Part shown: positions 1-6,256 of the stretch, in pieces | Layout of the letters: each line of letters starts with the position of its first letter | Numbering within the stretch: position 1 is the first letter of the stretch | Assembly: GCA_937901285.1 (NCBI GenBank) | Contig: CALCHI010000498.1 | Coordinates: 1 to 6,256, forward strand | Length of the DNA stretch: 6,256 bases | DNA from: UBA8437 sp003445035 | GTDB taxonomy: Bacteria; Planctomycetota; Planctomycetia; Planctomycetales; Planctomycetaceae | Reading direction: 5' to 3' | Translations under genes and position numbers: made by a program | Notes under the pieces: generated by a model | Databases searched by the model: none | Seen by the model: the letters and a program-made list of their open reading frames with translations, nothing else | Told to the model about the DNA's origin: nothing

Positions 1-92
1 CCCGAACGATCAACCCGCACTGCCGGTGGTGGTGCGATGGCCGGCCCACCATCGTCCAGGTTCAACACGAGTCCACCCCCCGCCGGATGTGA

Positions 93-98
93 TAGAAT
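93..98 (+). promoter_or_regulatory. Possible -10 promoter element (TAGAAT)
   Basis: TAGAAT matches the TATAAT consensus at five of six positions and stands out in a GC-rich leader. Transcription would begin near base 105, leaving a short 5' leader of about 28 bases before the ATG at 133. No good -35 box is visible 16-19 bases upstream, so the call rests on the -10 match alone. If correct, it also argues against the in-frame ATG at 37 as the start of the first gene, because that codon would lie upstream of the transcript. Confidence 0.35.
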
Positions 99-132
99 CG
101 GGGACTCCGTTTTCTACTCAGCCGGCAACATC

Positions 133-3100
133 ATGCCACGCACTGCCCTTTTGTTGGCCACCTGGACACTGCTGACAACGCCGATTTACGGCGACGGCGT
201 CGAGTTCCAGCGGGACGTGCGACCAATCCTGGTCAAGCACTGTGTGGCCTGCCACGGACCGCGCAGCCGGAAGGCCAAGCTGAGACTGGATGCGGCAACG
301 CTGATCCACAAGGGAGGCGATTCGGGAGCCGCGGTGGTCGCCAAGCAGCCGGCCAAGAGCCTGTTGCTGCAGCGGATCACCTCGAAAGACCCCGAGTTGC
401 GAATGCCCGCCGAGGCAAAACCACTCTCACAGAAAGACATCGCCGTCATCCAGGCCTGGATTGCCCAGGGGGCGGCAGTGCCGGCAAACGAGACCATTCC
501 CGCCGGTCCCGAGGATCACTGGGCCTGGAAAGCGCCCCGACGATCCAGGCGATTGGCCGCCGACGGCAACGCCATCGATCTCTACTTCGACTCTCTCCAC
601 AAGCAGAAAAAAGTCGCGGCTCGACCAACAGCCCGCCGCGACCACCTGCTCCGCCGAGTCTCGCTTGACCTGGTCGGCCTTCCGCCCACCCGCAAACAAC
701 TCCACCAGTTCCTCTCAGACAAATCCCCTGCCGCCTACACGAAGGTCGTTGACCGCCTGTTGAAGAGCCGCCACCACGGCGAGCGATGGGGACGTCACTG
801 GATGGACATCTGGCGGTACACCGACTGGTTTGGACTGGGCAAGGAGGTGCGTTACAGCCAGAAGAGCATCTGGCGCTGGCGAGATTGGATCGTCGAATCC
901 CTCAACCACGATCTCGGTTACGACCGCATGGTCGTCGACATGCTCGCTGCCGACGAAATCGCCCCAAGCGACATCCAGCGGCTGAGAGCCACCGGTTTCC
1001 TCACGCGGAACTTCAATCTCTTCAACCGAAACTACTGGCTCGATGACGTGGTCGAGCACACTGCCAAGGCGTTCCTGGGACTGACGTTGAACTGCTGTCG
1101 GTGTCACGACCACAAATACGACCCGTTGAGCCAGGACGAGTACTACTCGTGGAGAGCGTTCTTCGAGCCCTACAAGGTTCGCCTCGATTCGCTCACCGCC
1201 AACACCTCACCGGACGCACCGGCGGTCAGTCGTGCCTACGACGCCGACCTGGACGCCAGGACGAACTTCTACATCCGGGGTGACGAAAAGAACATCGACA
1301 AGAACCGGACGATCTCCCCGGTGATTCCCTCGCTGTTCGGGTCTCTCCCCCAGCCGACAAAACCAATCGACCTGCCGCCCGAAGCCTGGTACCCCGGACT
1401 CAGACCGACCGTCGTGGAATCCCAGCACAAGGCCATCGCCACGCGAGCTGCTACGAGCCGGAAACGCTTCACCGAAATCGGCGAACGGTTGAAGACGCAA
1501 CAAGCCCGTCTCGAGACATTCGAAACGACGAAAGTGCCCGGCGCGCTGTTCTCCGACAATTTCCGGGCAGCCCGTCCCAAGGACTGGCAGGCCATCGGAT
1601 CCCCCTGGACCATCGTCGACGGGCATCTCCACAACCAGAACCAGGACCAGGGCGGCAAGCAGTCCCGTTACGAGTGTCGCCAGGTGCCGCCTCGGGATTT
1701 CGTAGCCACCTCAAAATTCCGCATCACCGACGGAAACACGCGGTCGATCGGTCTCTGCTTTGACATCTCAGAACCGGGCCAGTTCAACGTCTACGTCAGT
1801 CCCTCCGGACAACAGATCTCGCTCGCGCAGACGTTCCAGGGAAAGAACACTTACCCCGGTCGTGGCAAGCAGGAGATCAAGAACGGAGAGATTTACGAGG
1901 TGACGATCGCCGTCCGGGACCGGCTGGTCAACGCCTGGGTCAACGGTCGATTTCGCCTGGTCGTCAAACTGCCGATCCCCAGACGCGCCGGGCGACTGGG
2001 CATTTCGACCTACCAGGCAACAGCCGAATTCCTCGGGTTCTCGTTTGCCGCTCTCGACCCCACCACGTCCCTGTTTGCTGACCTGAAATCCGGCCAGGAT
2101 TCTTCGGCTCCCCGGACCGTGCTGACGCGCGCCACGTTGGTCAAGTCGATCGACGACCTGAAGAAGCAGCAAGGTCTCCTCGAGCAGGACCTTGCCGTCC
2201 TGGCACTGGAATCTCGTTCACTGGAATCACGTGTGGCCGCCGAGCGGGCCCGGTACGGGCTCGACAAGGCCGACGTCGGACCGCTGGCAACCACGGCGGC
2301 CGCCGACCAGCTTCGGCACGAGATCGCCGCTGCCGAGCTGACGGTGCAACGTGCTGAAAACCAGTTCGCCGCTGCCACCGGAAACAGCAAAACCAAAACG
2401 ACCCAGGCACTCAAAACAACCCTGGACCAGGCCCGCAAGGCACTCGAACAAAAGCGTGCCGCCAAACCCGGCACAGAATACAAAACTCTCGGGAAACAAT
2501 TTCCCAGGCGATCGACCGGTCGCCGAACAGCCTTGGCTCGCTGGATCACCAGTCCCACCAATCCGCTCACCGCACGCGTCGCGGTCAATCACATCTGGAC
2601 TCGGCACTTCGGTCAGCCACTGGTCGATTCGATGTTCGACTTCGGCACGAGGACCGCTCGCCCGGATCACCTCGAACTGCTCGACCACCTGGTCACCAAG
2701 TTCATCGCCGATGGCTGGAGCATGAAGAAGCTCCACCGAGCGATCACCACCTCTCGCACCTACCAACGCGAGTCAAAGATCGAGACCACCGACCTCGCCG
2801 AAACCAGCGATCCCGACAACCGGCTCTTCCGCCGCGTGCCGGTCCGACGGATGGAGGGCGAGGTGATGCGCGACAGCCTATTGACACTCTCCGGAAAACT
2901 CGACACCACCGTGGGCGGAAAGGTCTTTCCGAGTGACAAGGCCCAGAGCGGCATGAGGCGGACGATCTATTACCGTTACGCCCGTGATGACAAGTTCAAG
3001 ATGCTCGAATCGTTCGACCCGGCCGGCGTCGAGGAATGCTACCGGCGACACGAGACGATTGCGCCGCAGCAGTCCCTGGCACTGGCCAACAGCCGGATGG

Positions 3101-3354
3101 TCCAGGACCTGGCCGGGGCCATCGGCAAACGCCTGACCGGCGAATCGCACCCGGAATTCGTCGACGCCGCCTACGAGACAATTCTGGGGCGAGCTCCTTC
3201 GGACAGCGAACGGTCGATTACCATCGAGGCGTGCGAAACCCTGGTCGGCCAACTGGTCAAGCAGGGACTCGAAGCGACCGCTGCCCGGGAACGGGCACAC
3301 GGCCACGTGGCTCACGTCCTGGTCATGCACAACGACTTCCTGATCATCCGCTAA
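133..3354 (+). CDS. Secreted PSCyt1-PSCyt2-PSD1 domain protein (planctomycete cytochrome-like), 1073 aa
   Basis: Exported multidomain protein of a family abundant in planctomycetes; its reaction is unknown. The ATG at 133 is chosen over the in-frame ATG at 37 because it begins a good signal peptide (residues 1-20, MPR then a Leu-rich core, likely cut after IYG). Domains: PSCyt1 about 24-115, with heme-type C37-V-A-C40-H41 and a possible distal ligand Met91 in RMP; PSCyt2 about 146-353, with ERWGRHWMD and a second CxxCH at 321-325 followed by DHKYDPL; a conserved-looking RGDE at 382-385; a helical segment 428-465; a laminin-G/jelly-roll-like beta domain about 473-643; coiled coil about 665-776; PSD1 about 797-1050, with VNHIWTRHFG, RRMEGE and APQQSLALANS. 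Heme attachment at either motif is inferred. No Shine-Dalgarno site is seen. The DUF1501 gene follows after 14 bp, the usual partner. Family assignment is firm; function is not. Confidence 0.93.
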   Translation: MPRTALLLATWTLLTTPIYGDGVEFQRDVRPILVKHCVACHGPRSRKAKLRLDAATLIHKGGDSGAAVVAKQPAKSLLLQRITSKDPELRMPAEAKPLSQKDIAVIQAWIAQGAAVPANETIPAGPEDHWAWKAPRRSRRLAADGNAIDLYFDSLHKQKKVAARPTARRDHLLRRVSLDLVGLPPTRKQLHQFLSDKSPAAYTKVVDRLLKSRHHGERWGRHWMDIWRYTDWFGLGKEVRYSQKSIWRWRDWIVESLNHDLGYDRMVVDMLAADEIAPSDIQRLRATGFLTRNFNLFNRNYWLDDVVEHTAKAFLGLTLNCCRCHDHKYDPLSQDEYYSWRAFFEPYKVRLDSLTANTSPDAPAVSRAYDADLDARTNFYIRGDEKNIDKNRTISPVIPSLFGSLPQPTKPIDLPPEAWYPGLRPTVVESQHKAIATRAATSRKRFTEIGERLKTQQARLETFETTKVPGALFSDNFRAARPKDWQAIGSPWTIVDGHLHNQNQDQGGKQSRYECRQVPPRDFVATSKFRITDGNTRSIGLCFDISEPGQFNVYVSPSGQQISLAQTFQGKNTYPGRGKQEIKNGEIYEVTIAVRDRLVNAWVNGRFRLVVKLPIPRRAGRLGISTYQATAEFLGFSFAALDPTTSLFADLKSGQDSSAPRTVLTRATLVKSIDDLKKQQGLLEQDLAVLALESRSLESRVAAERARYGLDKADVGPLATTAAADQLRHEIAAAELTVQRAENQFAAATGNSKTKTTQALKTTLDQARKALEQKRAAKPGTEYKTLGKQFPRRSTGRRTALARWITSPTNPLTARVAVNHIWTRHFGQPLVDSMFDFGTRTARPDHLELLDHLVTKFIADGWSMKKLHRAITTSRTYQRESKIETTDLAETSDPDNRLFRRVPVRRMEGEVMRDSLLTLSGKLDTTVGGKVFPSDKAQSGMRRTIYYRYARDDKFKMLESFDPAGVEECYRRHETIAPQQSLALANSRMVQDLAGAIGKRLTGESHPEFVDAAYETILGRAPSDSERSITIEACETLVGQLVKQGLEATAARERAHGHVAHVLVMHNDFLIIR

Positions 3355-3359
3355 GAGGT
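3355..3359 (+). promoter_or_regulatory. Ribosome binding site of the DUF1501 gene
   Basis: GAGGT directly follows the TAA stop of the upstream gene and lies 9 bases before the ATG at 3369. It is the only convincing Shine-Dalgarno match among the four genes. It supports 3369 as the start rather than the in-frame codons further upstream, which lie inside the preceding gene. Confidence 0.6.
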
Positions 3360-3368
3360 CTCTTCCCG

Positions 3369-4841
3369 ATGTCAGCCTTCCCGAACCAGGCAACCCGACG
3401 CGAGTTGTTGAGCTGGAGCGGTATGAGCCTGGCCGGTGTCGCGCTGGACGCGATGATCAGCCGCGACCTGCAGGGCGAAACCGGACCCCCTCCGCACGGA
3501 GCCGACCCGAGGGGACGTCCGCACTTCACGCCGCGGGCCAAGTCGGTGATCTGGCTGATGATGCGAGGTGGAGCCAGTCACCACGAGGGATTCGATCCCA
3601 AGCCGGCACTCGACCGGTACGCCGGCAAGACCCTGGATGAGACGCCCTTCCTGGACCACGTGACCAAGTCGCCTTATTACCGCAACGTCAAAGAGCAGGT
3701 GCTCAACAACGTCATCAAGACCGACAAGGCCCGCATCCTGCCGCTGCAGAAGGGGTATCAGAAGTGCGGTGAGAGCGGAATCGAGGTCAGCGACTGGTGG
3801 CCTCACACTCGGAAGCTGGTCGACGACATGGCCGTGGTCCGTTCGATGTGGACCACCGACAACAACCACGGTGCCCAGTTGCAGTTTCTCTCGGGTCGCC
3901 ACCTGCTCGACGGCTGTGTTCCCACCGTCGGAGCCTGGATCCACTACGGCCTCGGCTCGCTCAGTGACAACCTGCCGCAGTTCCTCTCGATCGGCGACCG
4001 GGGAATGGAGTCACAGTGTGCCGGCGGCACCGATGCCCAGTACCTCGGACCCGAGCACGAGGGGATCTGGCTGACCATCGATCCGAAAAATCCCCTCCCG
4101 TATGCCAACAGCGCCCAGGCCATCAGCGGCCCGGTTCGCTCAATCAAGCAGGACCTGCTCACCCGCTTGCAGGCGCAGACCGCTCGCGAGTACGCGGGCG
4201 ACGAGAAACTGAGAGCCCGGATCAAGGCGTACGACCTGGCGTTCCGTATGCAAACGGCGATCCCCGACATCATGAACCTCGACAGCGAGACCAGGCACAC
4301 GCACTCGTTGTACGGGCTGGACAACTCGGCCACCCGCCGATTCGGTCAGCAGTTGCTGGCCACCCGCAGACTCGTCGAGAAGGGCGTACGATTCGTCCAG
4401 GTGTTTCACGGTGGTGGGGCCGCCGGGGCCTGGGACGCCCACGCCAACCTCATCGGAAACCACGACCGCATGTGTGGCCAGGCCGACAAGCCGATCGCCG
4501 GTCTGCTAAGTGATCTCAAGCAGCGGGGGATGCTCGAAGACACCGTCGTGGTCTGGACCAGCGAATTCGGACGGACGCCCGGAGTCCAGGGCAAGAACGG
4601 CCGCGATCACCACAACTACGGGTTCTCGGTCTGGATGGCCGGTGGCGGCATCAAGGGTGGCGTCGTCCACGGAGCAACCGACGAACTGGGTTTCCATGCC
4701 GTCGAGAACCGGCACTACGTGACCGATGTCCACGCCACCCTGTTCCGTCTGCTGGGACTCGACGCCCGCCGGCTGGAAATCCCCGGACGAAAACGGCTGG
4801 AGATCGACTTCGGAGAATCGATCGACGAGATCATCGCCTGA
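3369..4841 (+). CDS. DUF1501 family protein, exported, alkaline phosphatase/sulfatase-like fold, 490 aa
   Basis: DUF1501 proteins belong to the alkaline phosphatase/sulfatase-like superfamily; their substrate is unknown. They are typically encoded beside PSCyt1/PSD1 proteins, as here. The N-terminus has a twin-arginine pattern (T9-R10-R11-E12-L13-L14) followed by a modest hydrophobic stretch to about residue 30, suggesting Tat export of a folded protein. Family landmarks in order: MMRGGASHHEGFDPKP (64-79), DNNHGAQ (164-170), WDAHAN (355-360), EFGRTP (399-404), GRDHH (411-415), AGGGIKGG (424-431), HGATDELG (434-441) and HATLFRLLGLD (455-465). The Asp/His-rich motifs at 355-360 and 411-415 are the likely metal or active-site positions, by analogy only. 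The length is normal and the gene is complete. From memory of the family, the first motif usually reads GGxSHxDxFDPKP; Glu73 here replaces the Asp. The start is set by GAGGT 9 bases upstream and by the TRREL start typical of the family. Confidence 0.93.
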   Translation: MSAFPNQATRRELLSWSGMSLAGVALDAMISRDLQGETGPPPHGADPRGRPHFTPRAKSVIWLMMRGGASHHEGFDPKPALDRYAGKTLDETPFLDHVTKSPYYRNVKEQVLNNVIKTDKARILPLQKGYQKCGESGIEVSDWWPHTRKLVDDMAVVRSMWTTDNNHGAQLQFLSGRHLLDGCVPTVGAWIHYGLGSLSDNLPQFLSIGDRGMESQCAGGTDAQYLGPEHEGIWLTIDPKNPLPYANSAQAISGPVRSIKQDLLTRLQAQTAREYAGDEKLRARIKAYDLAFRMQTAIPDIMNLDSETRHTHSLYGLDNSATRRFGQQLLATRRLVEKGVRFVQVFHGGGAAGAWDAHANLIGNHDRMCGQADKPIAGLLSDLKQRGMLEDTVVVWTSEFGRTPGVQGKNGRDHHNYGFSVWMAGGGIKGGVVHGATDELGFHAVENRHYVTDVHATLFRLLGLDARRLEIPGRKRLEIDFGESIDEIIA

Positions 4842-4872
4842 TCACACCAATGCCGTACCTGGACCACGGACA

Positions 4873-5229
4873 ATGTCGCAGGACCACGGAAATCAGCCCG
4901 AGGCCCCCGAATACACCGGGCAACTGGACCAGTGGCAACCCGTCGTCCATGAACAGGGCGACGCCACAGGTGGTGTGATCCCGTACAAGAATGGCCCGGC
5001 CCTGGCCGCGTATTATCTCGGGATCTTCTCGATGATTCCGTGCGTGGGCCTGTTGCTGGCAGTCCCCGCCCTAATCTTGGGCGTCATCGGGCTGAAGAAA
5101 CGACGAGACAACCCCATCGTCAAGGGCTCGGTGCACGCCTGGATCGGCATCATCATGGGAGGGATCTTCACCATCATCTGGGGTGGCCTCACCATGTTGT
5201 TGCTGATTGGCAACACCGTCGGCATGTAA
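4873..5229 (+). CDS. Small DUF4190-type membrane protein, 118 aa
   Basis: A hydrophilic, acidic, Gln-rich N-terminal tail (residues 1-35) leads into two hydrophobic helices at about 43-73 and 88-113. They are joined by a short basic loop (LKKRRDNP, 74-81) and followed by a very short C-terminus. The segment from IPYKNGPALAAYYLG through the Gly-rich first helix to KGSVHAWIGIIMGG fits the DUF4190 pattern of small two-helix membrane proteins, whose role is unknown. The basic loop suggests both termini face outward if the positive-inside rule holds. The ATG at 4873 is the first usable start in this frame after the preceding stop, 31 bp away; only a weak Shine-Dalgarno candidate (CTGGA) precedes it. 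Proximity suggests cotranscription with the DUF1501 gene, but nothing in the sequence ties its function to the pair. Confidence 0.8.
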   Translation: MSQDHGNQPEAPEYTGQLDQWQPVVHEQGDATGGVIPYKNGPALAAYYLGIFSMIPCVGLLLAVPALILGVIGLKKRRDNPIVKGSVHAWIGIIMGGIFTIIWGGLTMLLLIGNTVGM

Positions 5230-5286
5230 ACAATGTCCCAAGATTTTTTTCCGACTAATCCGATCAGTTGGCTCCGTGTGTTGAAC
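5230..5286. other. Short intergenic spacer with T-run
   Basis: This 57-bp gap between the DUF4190-type gene and the hydrolase-like gene is more AT-rich than its surroundings and holds a run of seven T at 5244-5250. No GC-rich stem directly precedes the run, so it does not form a standard intrinsic terminator. An in-frame ATG at 5233 would turn the spacer into an 18-residue N-terminal extension of the next protein. The later ATG is preferred because it places a signal peptide at the N-terminus. Confidence 0.5.
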
Positions 5287-6256
5287 ATGCCCCGAGTTCT
5301 CCATCCATTCGTTAGCCTGTGGTTGATCCTGATGACTTCGGTTTCCCCACCGGCATTCGCCGACGGGCCGAAGACCTTGCCGGGTTCCCGGCCACTGACC
5401 ACGACCCGGCCACTGGTCGAGGTGATGGTCAAGGGCATCAACCGGTTCTCTCTTCGCGAGTTGGCCGCCTCGCCCGCTCGCCGAAGTCGAAAATGGACGG
5501 CGATGTTCCCCGTGGCCGGAGAATCGGCCGCGGCGATTCAACGAAAACTCACCAAGCTGCGGAACCGACTGCAACGGCGAATCGGCATCGTCGATCGACG
5601 TCTGACCGACACTCCAAACCAACACCACGAATTCCAGCGATCGTCCCGTTCAGGCGACCTGGCACACACCGATGACTATTCGGTCAACACGGTCCGCTGG
5701 AAAGTCCTCGACGGGATCACTGCAGAGGGAGTACTGATCATCCCTCGAAAGATCCGGGCCTGTGTCGTGGCTATTCCCGACGCCGATTGGACACCCGAAC
5801 AATTCTGCGGGATCGACAAGGGAGTGCCCGCGTCGGCCCAACTGCCCCGACGCCTGGCCGACGCCGGCTGCCTGGTCGCGGTCCCGCTGCTGATCAATCG
5901 AGACGACGAGTTCTCCGGAAACCCCAAGGTGGCCTACACCAACCAGCCACACCGCGAGTTCCTCTACCGCCAGGCCTTCGAGATGGGCCGGCACGTGATT
6001 GGCTACGAGGTGCAAAAGGTACTGGCGGCCGTTGACCTGGTGAGCCGATTCGACGGTGGCCGACTGAAGAGCCTGCCGATCGGCATCGCCGGTGTCGGGG
6101 AAGGGGGCCTGCTGGCACTGCACTCGGCCGCGGTGGATCCCCGCATCGCCTCGACCCTTGTCTGCGGATACTTCGAACAGCGAGAAGCCATCTGGCGCGA
6201 ACCGATCTACCGCAACGTGTTCGGACTGCTCGAGGATTTCGGCGACGCCGAACTCG
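5287..6256 (+). CDS. Secreted alpha/beta-hydrolase-like protein (dienelactone hydrolase/acetyl xylan esterase type), 3' end missing
   Basis: The open frame runs off the window, giving 323 residues with no stop. The ATG at 5287 begins a signal peptide (MPRVLHPF then a hydrophobic core, likely cut after AFA at residue 25). Residues 26-130 are a low-complexity, basic, poorly recognisable region with a helical stretch at 80-105. From about 131 the sequence resembles the large-esterase alpha/beta-hydrolase fold: strands WKVLDGITAEGVLIIP (138-153) and ACVVAIPDAD (158-167), then CLVAVPLLINRDDEF (195-209), then the nucleophile-elbow region IAGVGEGGLLAL (267-278), then DPRIASTLVCGYF. At the elbow, Gly271 sits where GxSxG enzymes have Ser. 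FGLLEDFGDAE near the edge looks like a family motif of planctomycete hydrolase-like proteins, as I recall them. The general fold is fairly sure; esterase activity is doubtful. The start at 5233 is an alternative. No Shine-Dalgarno site is visible. The gene may belong to the upstream operon or stand alone. Confidence 0.75.
   Translation, partial: MPRVLHPFVSLWLILMTSVSPPAFADGPKTLPGSRPLTTTRPLVEVMVKGINRFSLRELAASPARRSRKWTAMFPVAGESAAAIQRKLTKLRNRLQRRIGIVDRRLTDTPNQHHEFQRSSRSGDLAHTDDYSVNTVRWKVLDGITAEGVLIIPRKIRACVVAIPDADWTPEQFCGIDKGVPASAQLPRRLADAGCLVAVPLLINRDDEFSGNPKVAYTNQPHREFLYRQAFEMGRHVIGYEVQKVLAAVDLVSRFDGGRLKSLPIGIAGVGEGGLLALHSAAVDPRIASTLVCGYFEQREAIWREPIYRNVFGLLEDFGDAEL

Noticed and set aside
25..53. 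Imperfect inverted repeat with an 8-bp stem (25-32 pairing with 46-53, one G-T wobble) and an alternative 6-bp stem at 35-40/49-54.
   Set aside because: No T-run follows, the loop is long, and such short stems are common in GC-rich DNA. It could belong to the end of an upstream gene lying outside the window.
37..132. N-terminal extension of the first protein from the ATG at 37.
   Set aside because: It would bury the signal peptide behind 32 residues of Pro/Ser-rich sequence, and a plausible -10 element lies inside it.
2010..2766. Long minus-strand open frames opposite the first gene (for example 2010-2588 and 2227-2766).
   Set aside because: They lie opposite a well-supported coding region, show no recognisable domain, and have the biased composition expected of GC-rich antisense shadows. 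The same holds for 3372-3944 and 5071-5628.
3036..3368. Upstream extension of the DUF1501 reading frame overlapping the first gene by over 300 bases.
   Set aside because: The translation there is Arg/Pro/Gly-rich shadow sequence. The conserved twin-arginine N-terminus and the GAGGT site place the start at 3369.
4850..4978. Short open frame from the ATG at 4850, overlapping the start of the DUF4190-type gene.
   Set aside because: It ends after about 42 codons, has no recognisable content and lies in a different frame from the well-supported membrane protein.
5198..5250. Perfect 6-bp inverted repeat TGTTGC/GCAACA (5198-5215) followed by a run of seven T (5244-5250), considered as a terminator.
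   Set aside because: The T-run begins 28 bases beyond the stem, and the stem is short, only half GC, and lies inside the end of the coding region.

Overview
The window looks like an ordinary chromosomal stretch from a planctomycete (Pirellulales/Planctomycetales type). The reasons are the GC-rich codon use, the PSCyt1-PSCyt2-PSD1 protein next to a DUF1501 protein (a pair found in large numbers in planctomycete genomes), and the near absence of Shine-Dalgarno sites. This assignment rests on recognising the families by eye; no database search was run.

Layout: all recognisable genes lie on the + strand, head to tail. Bases 1-132 are a leader with a possible -10 element and no supported gene. 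133-3354 encodes a secreted 1073-residue multidomain protein: signal peptide, PSCyt1 cytochrome-like domain with CxxCH, PSCyt2 with a second CxxCH, a laminin-G/jelly-roll-like domain between helical coiled-coil segments, and PSD1. After 14 bp, 3369-4841 encodes a 490-residue DUF1501 protein (alkaline phosphatase/sulfatase-like fold) with a twin-arginine start. After 31 bp, 4873-5229 encodes a 118-residue two-helix membrane protein of DUF4190 type. After 57 bp, 5287-6256 encodes the first 323 residues of a secreted alpha/beta-hydrolase-like protein that runs off the window.

How they may work together: the short gaps and shared strand suggest one transcription unit. The PSCyt/PSD1 and DUF1501 proteins probably act together in the periplasm or at the cell surface, since both carry export signals and the pair recurs across planctomycetes. 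The biochemical role of the pair is not established; links to polysaccharide breakdown or uptake and to electron transfer have been proposed. The hydrolase-like protein has Gly where a classical serine hydrolase has its nucleophile.

I see no mobile element, CRISPR array, RNA gene or clearly new system. The points most worth a second look are the domain insertion in the first protein and the altered nucleophile elbow in the last.
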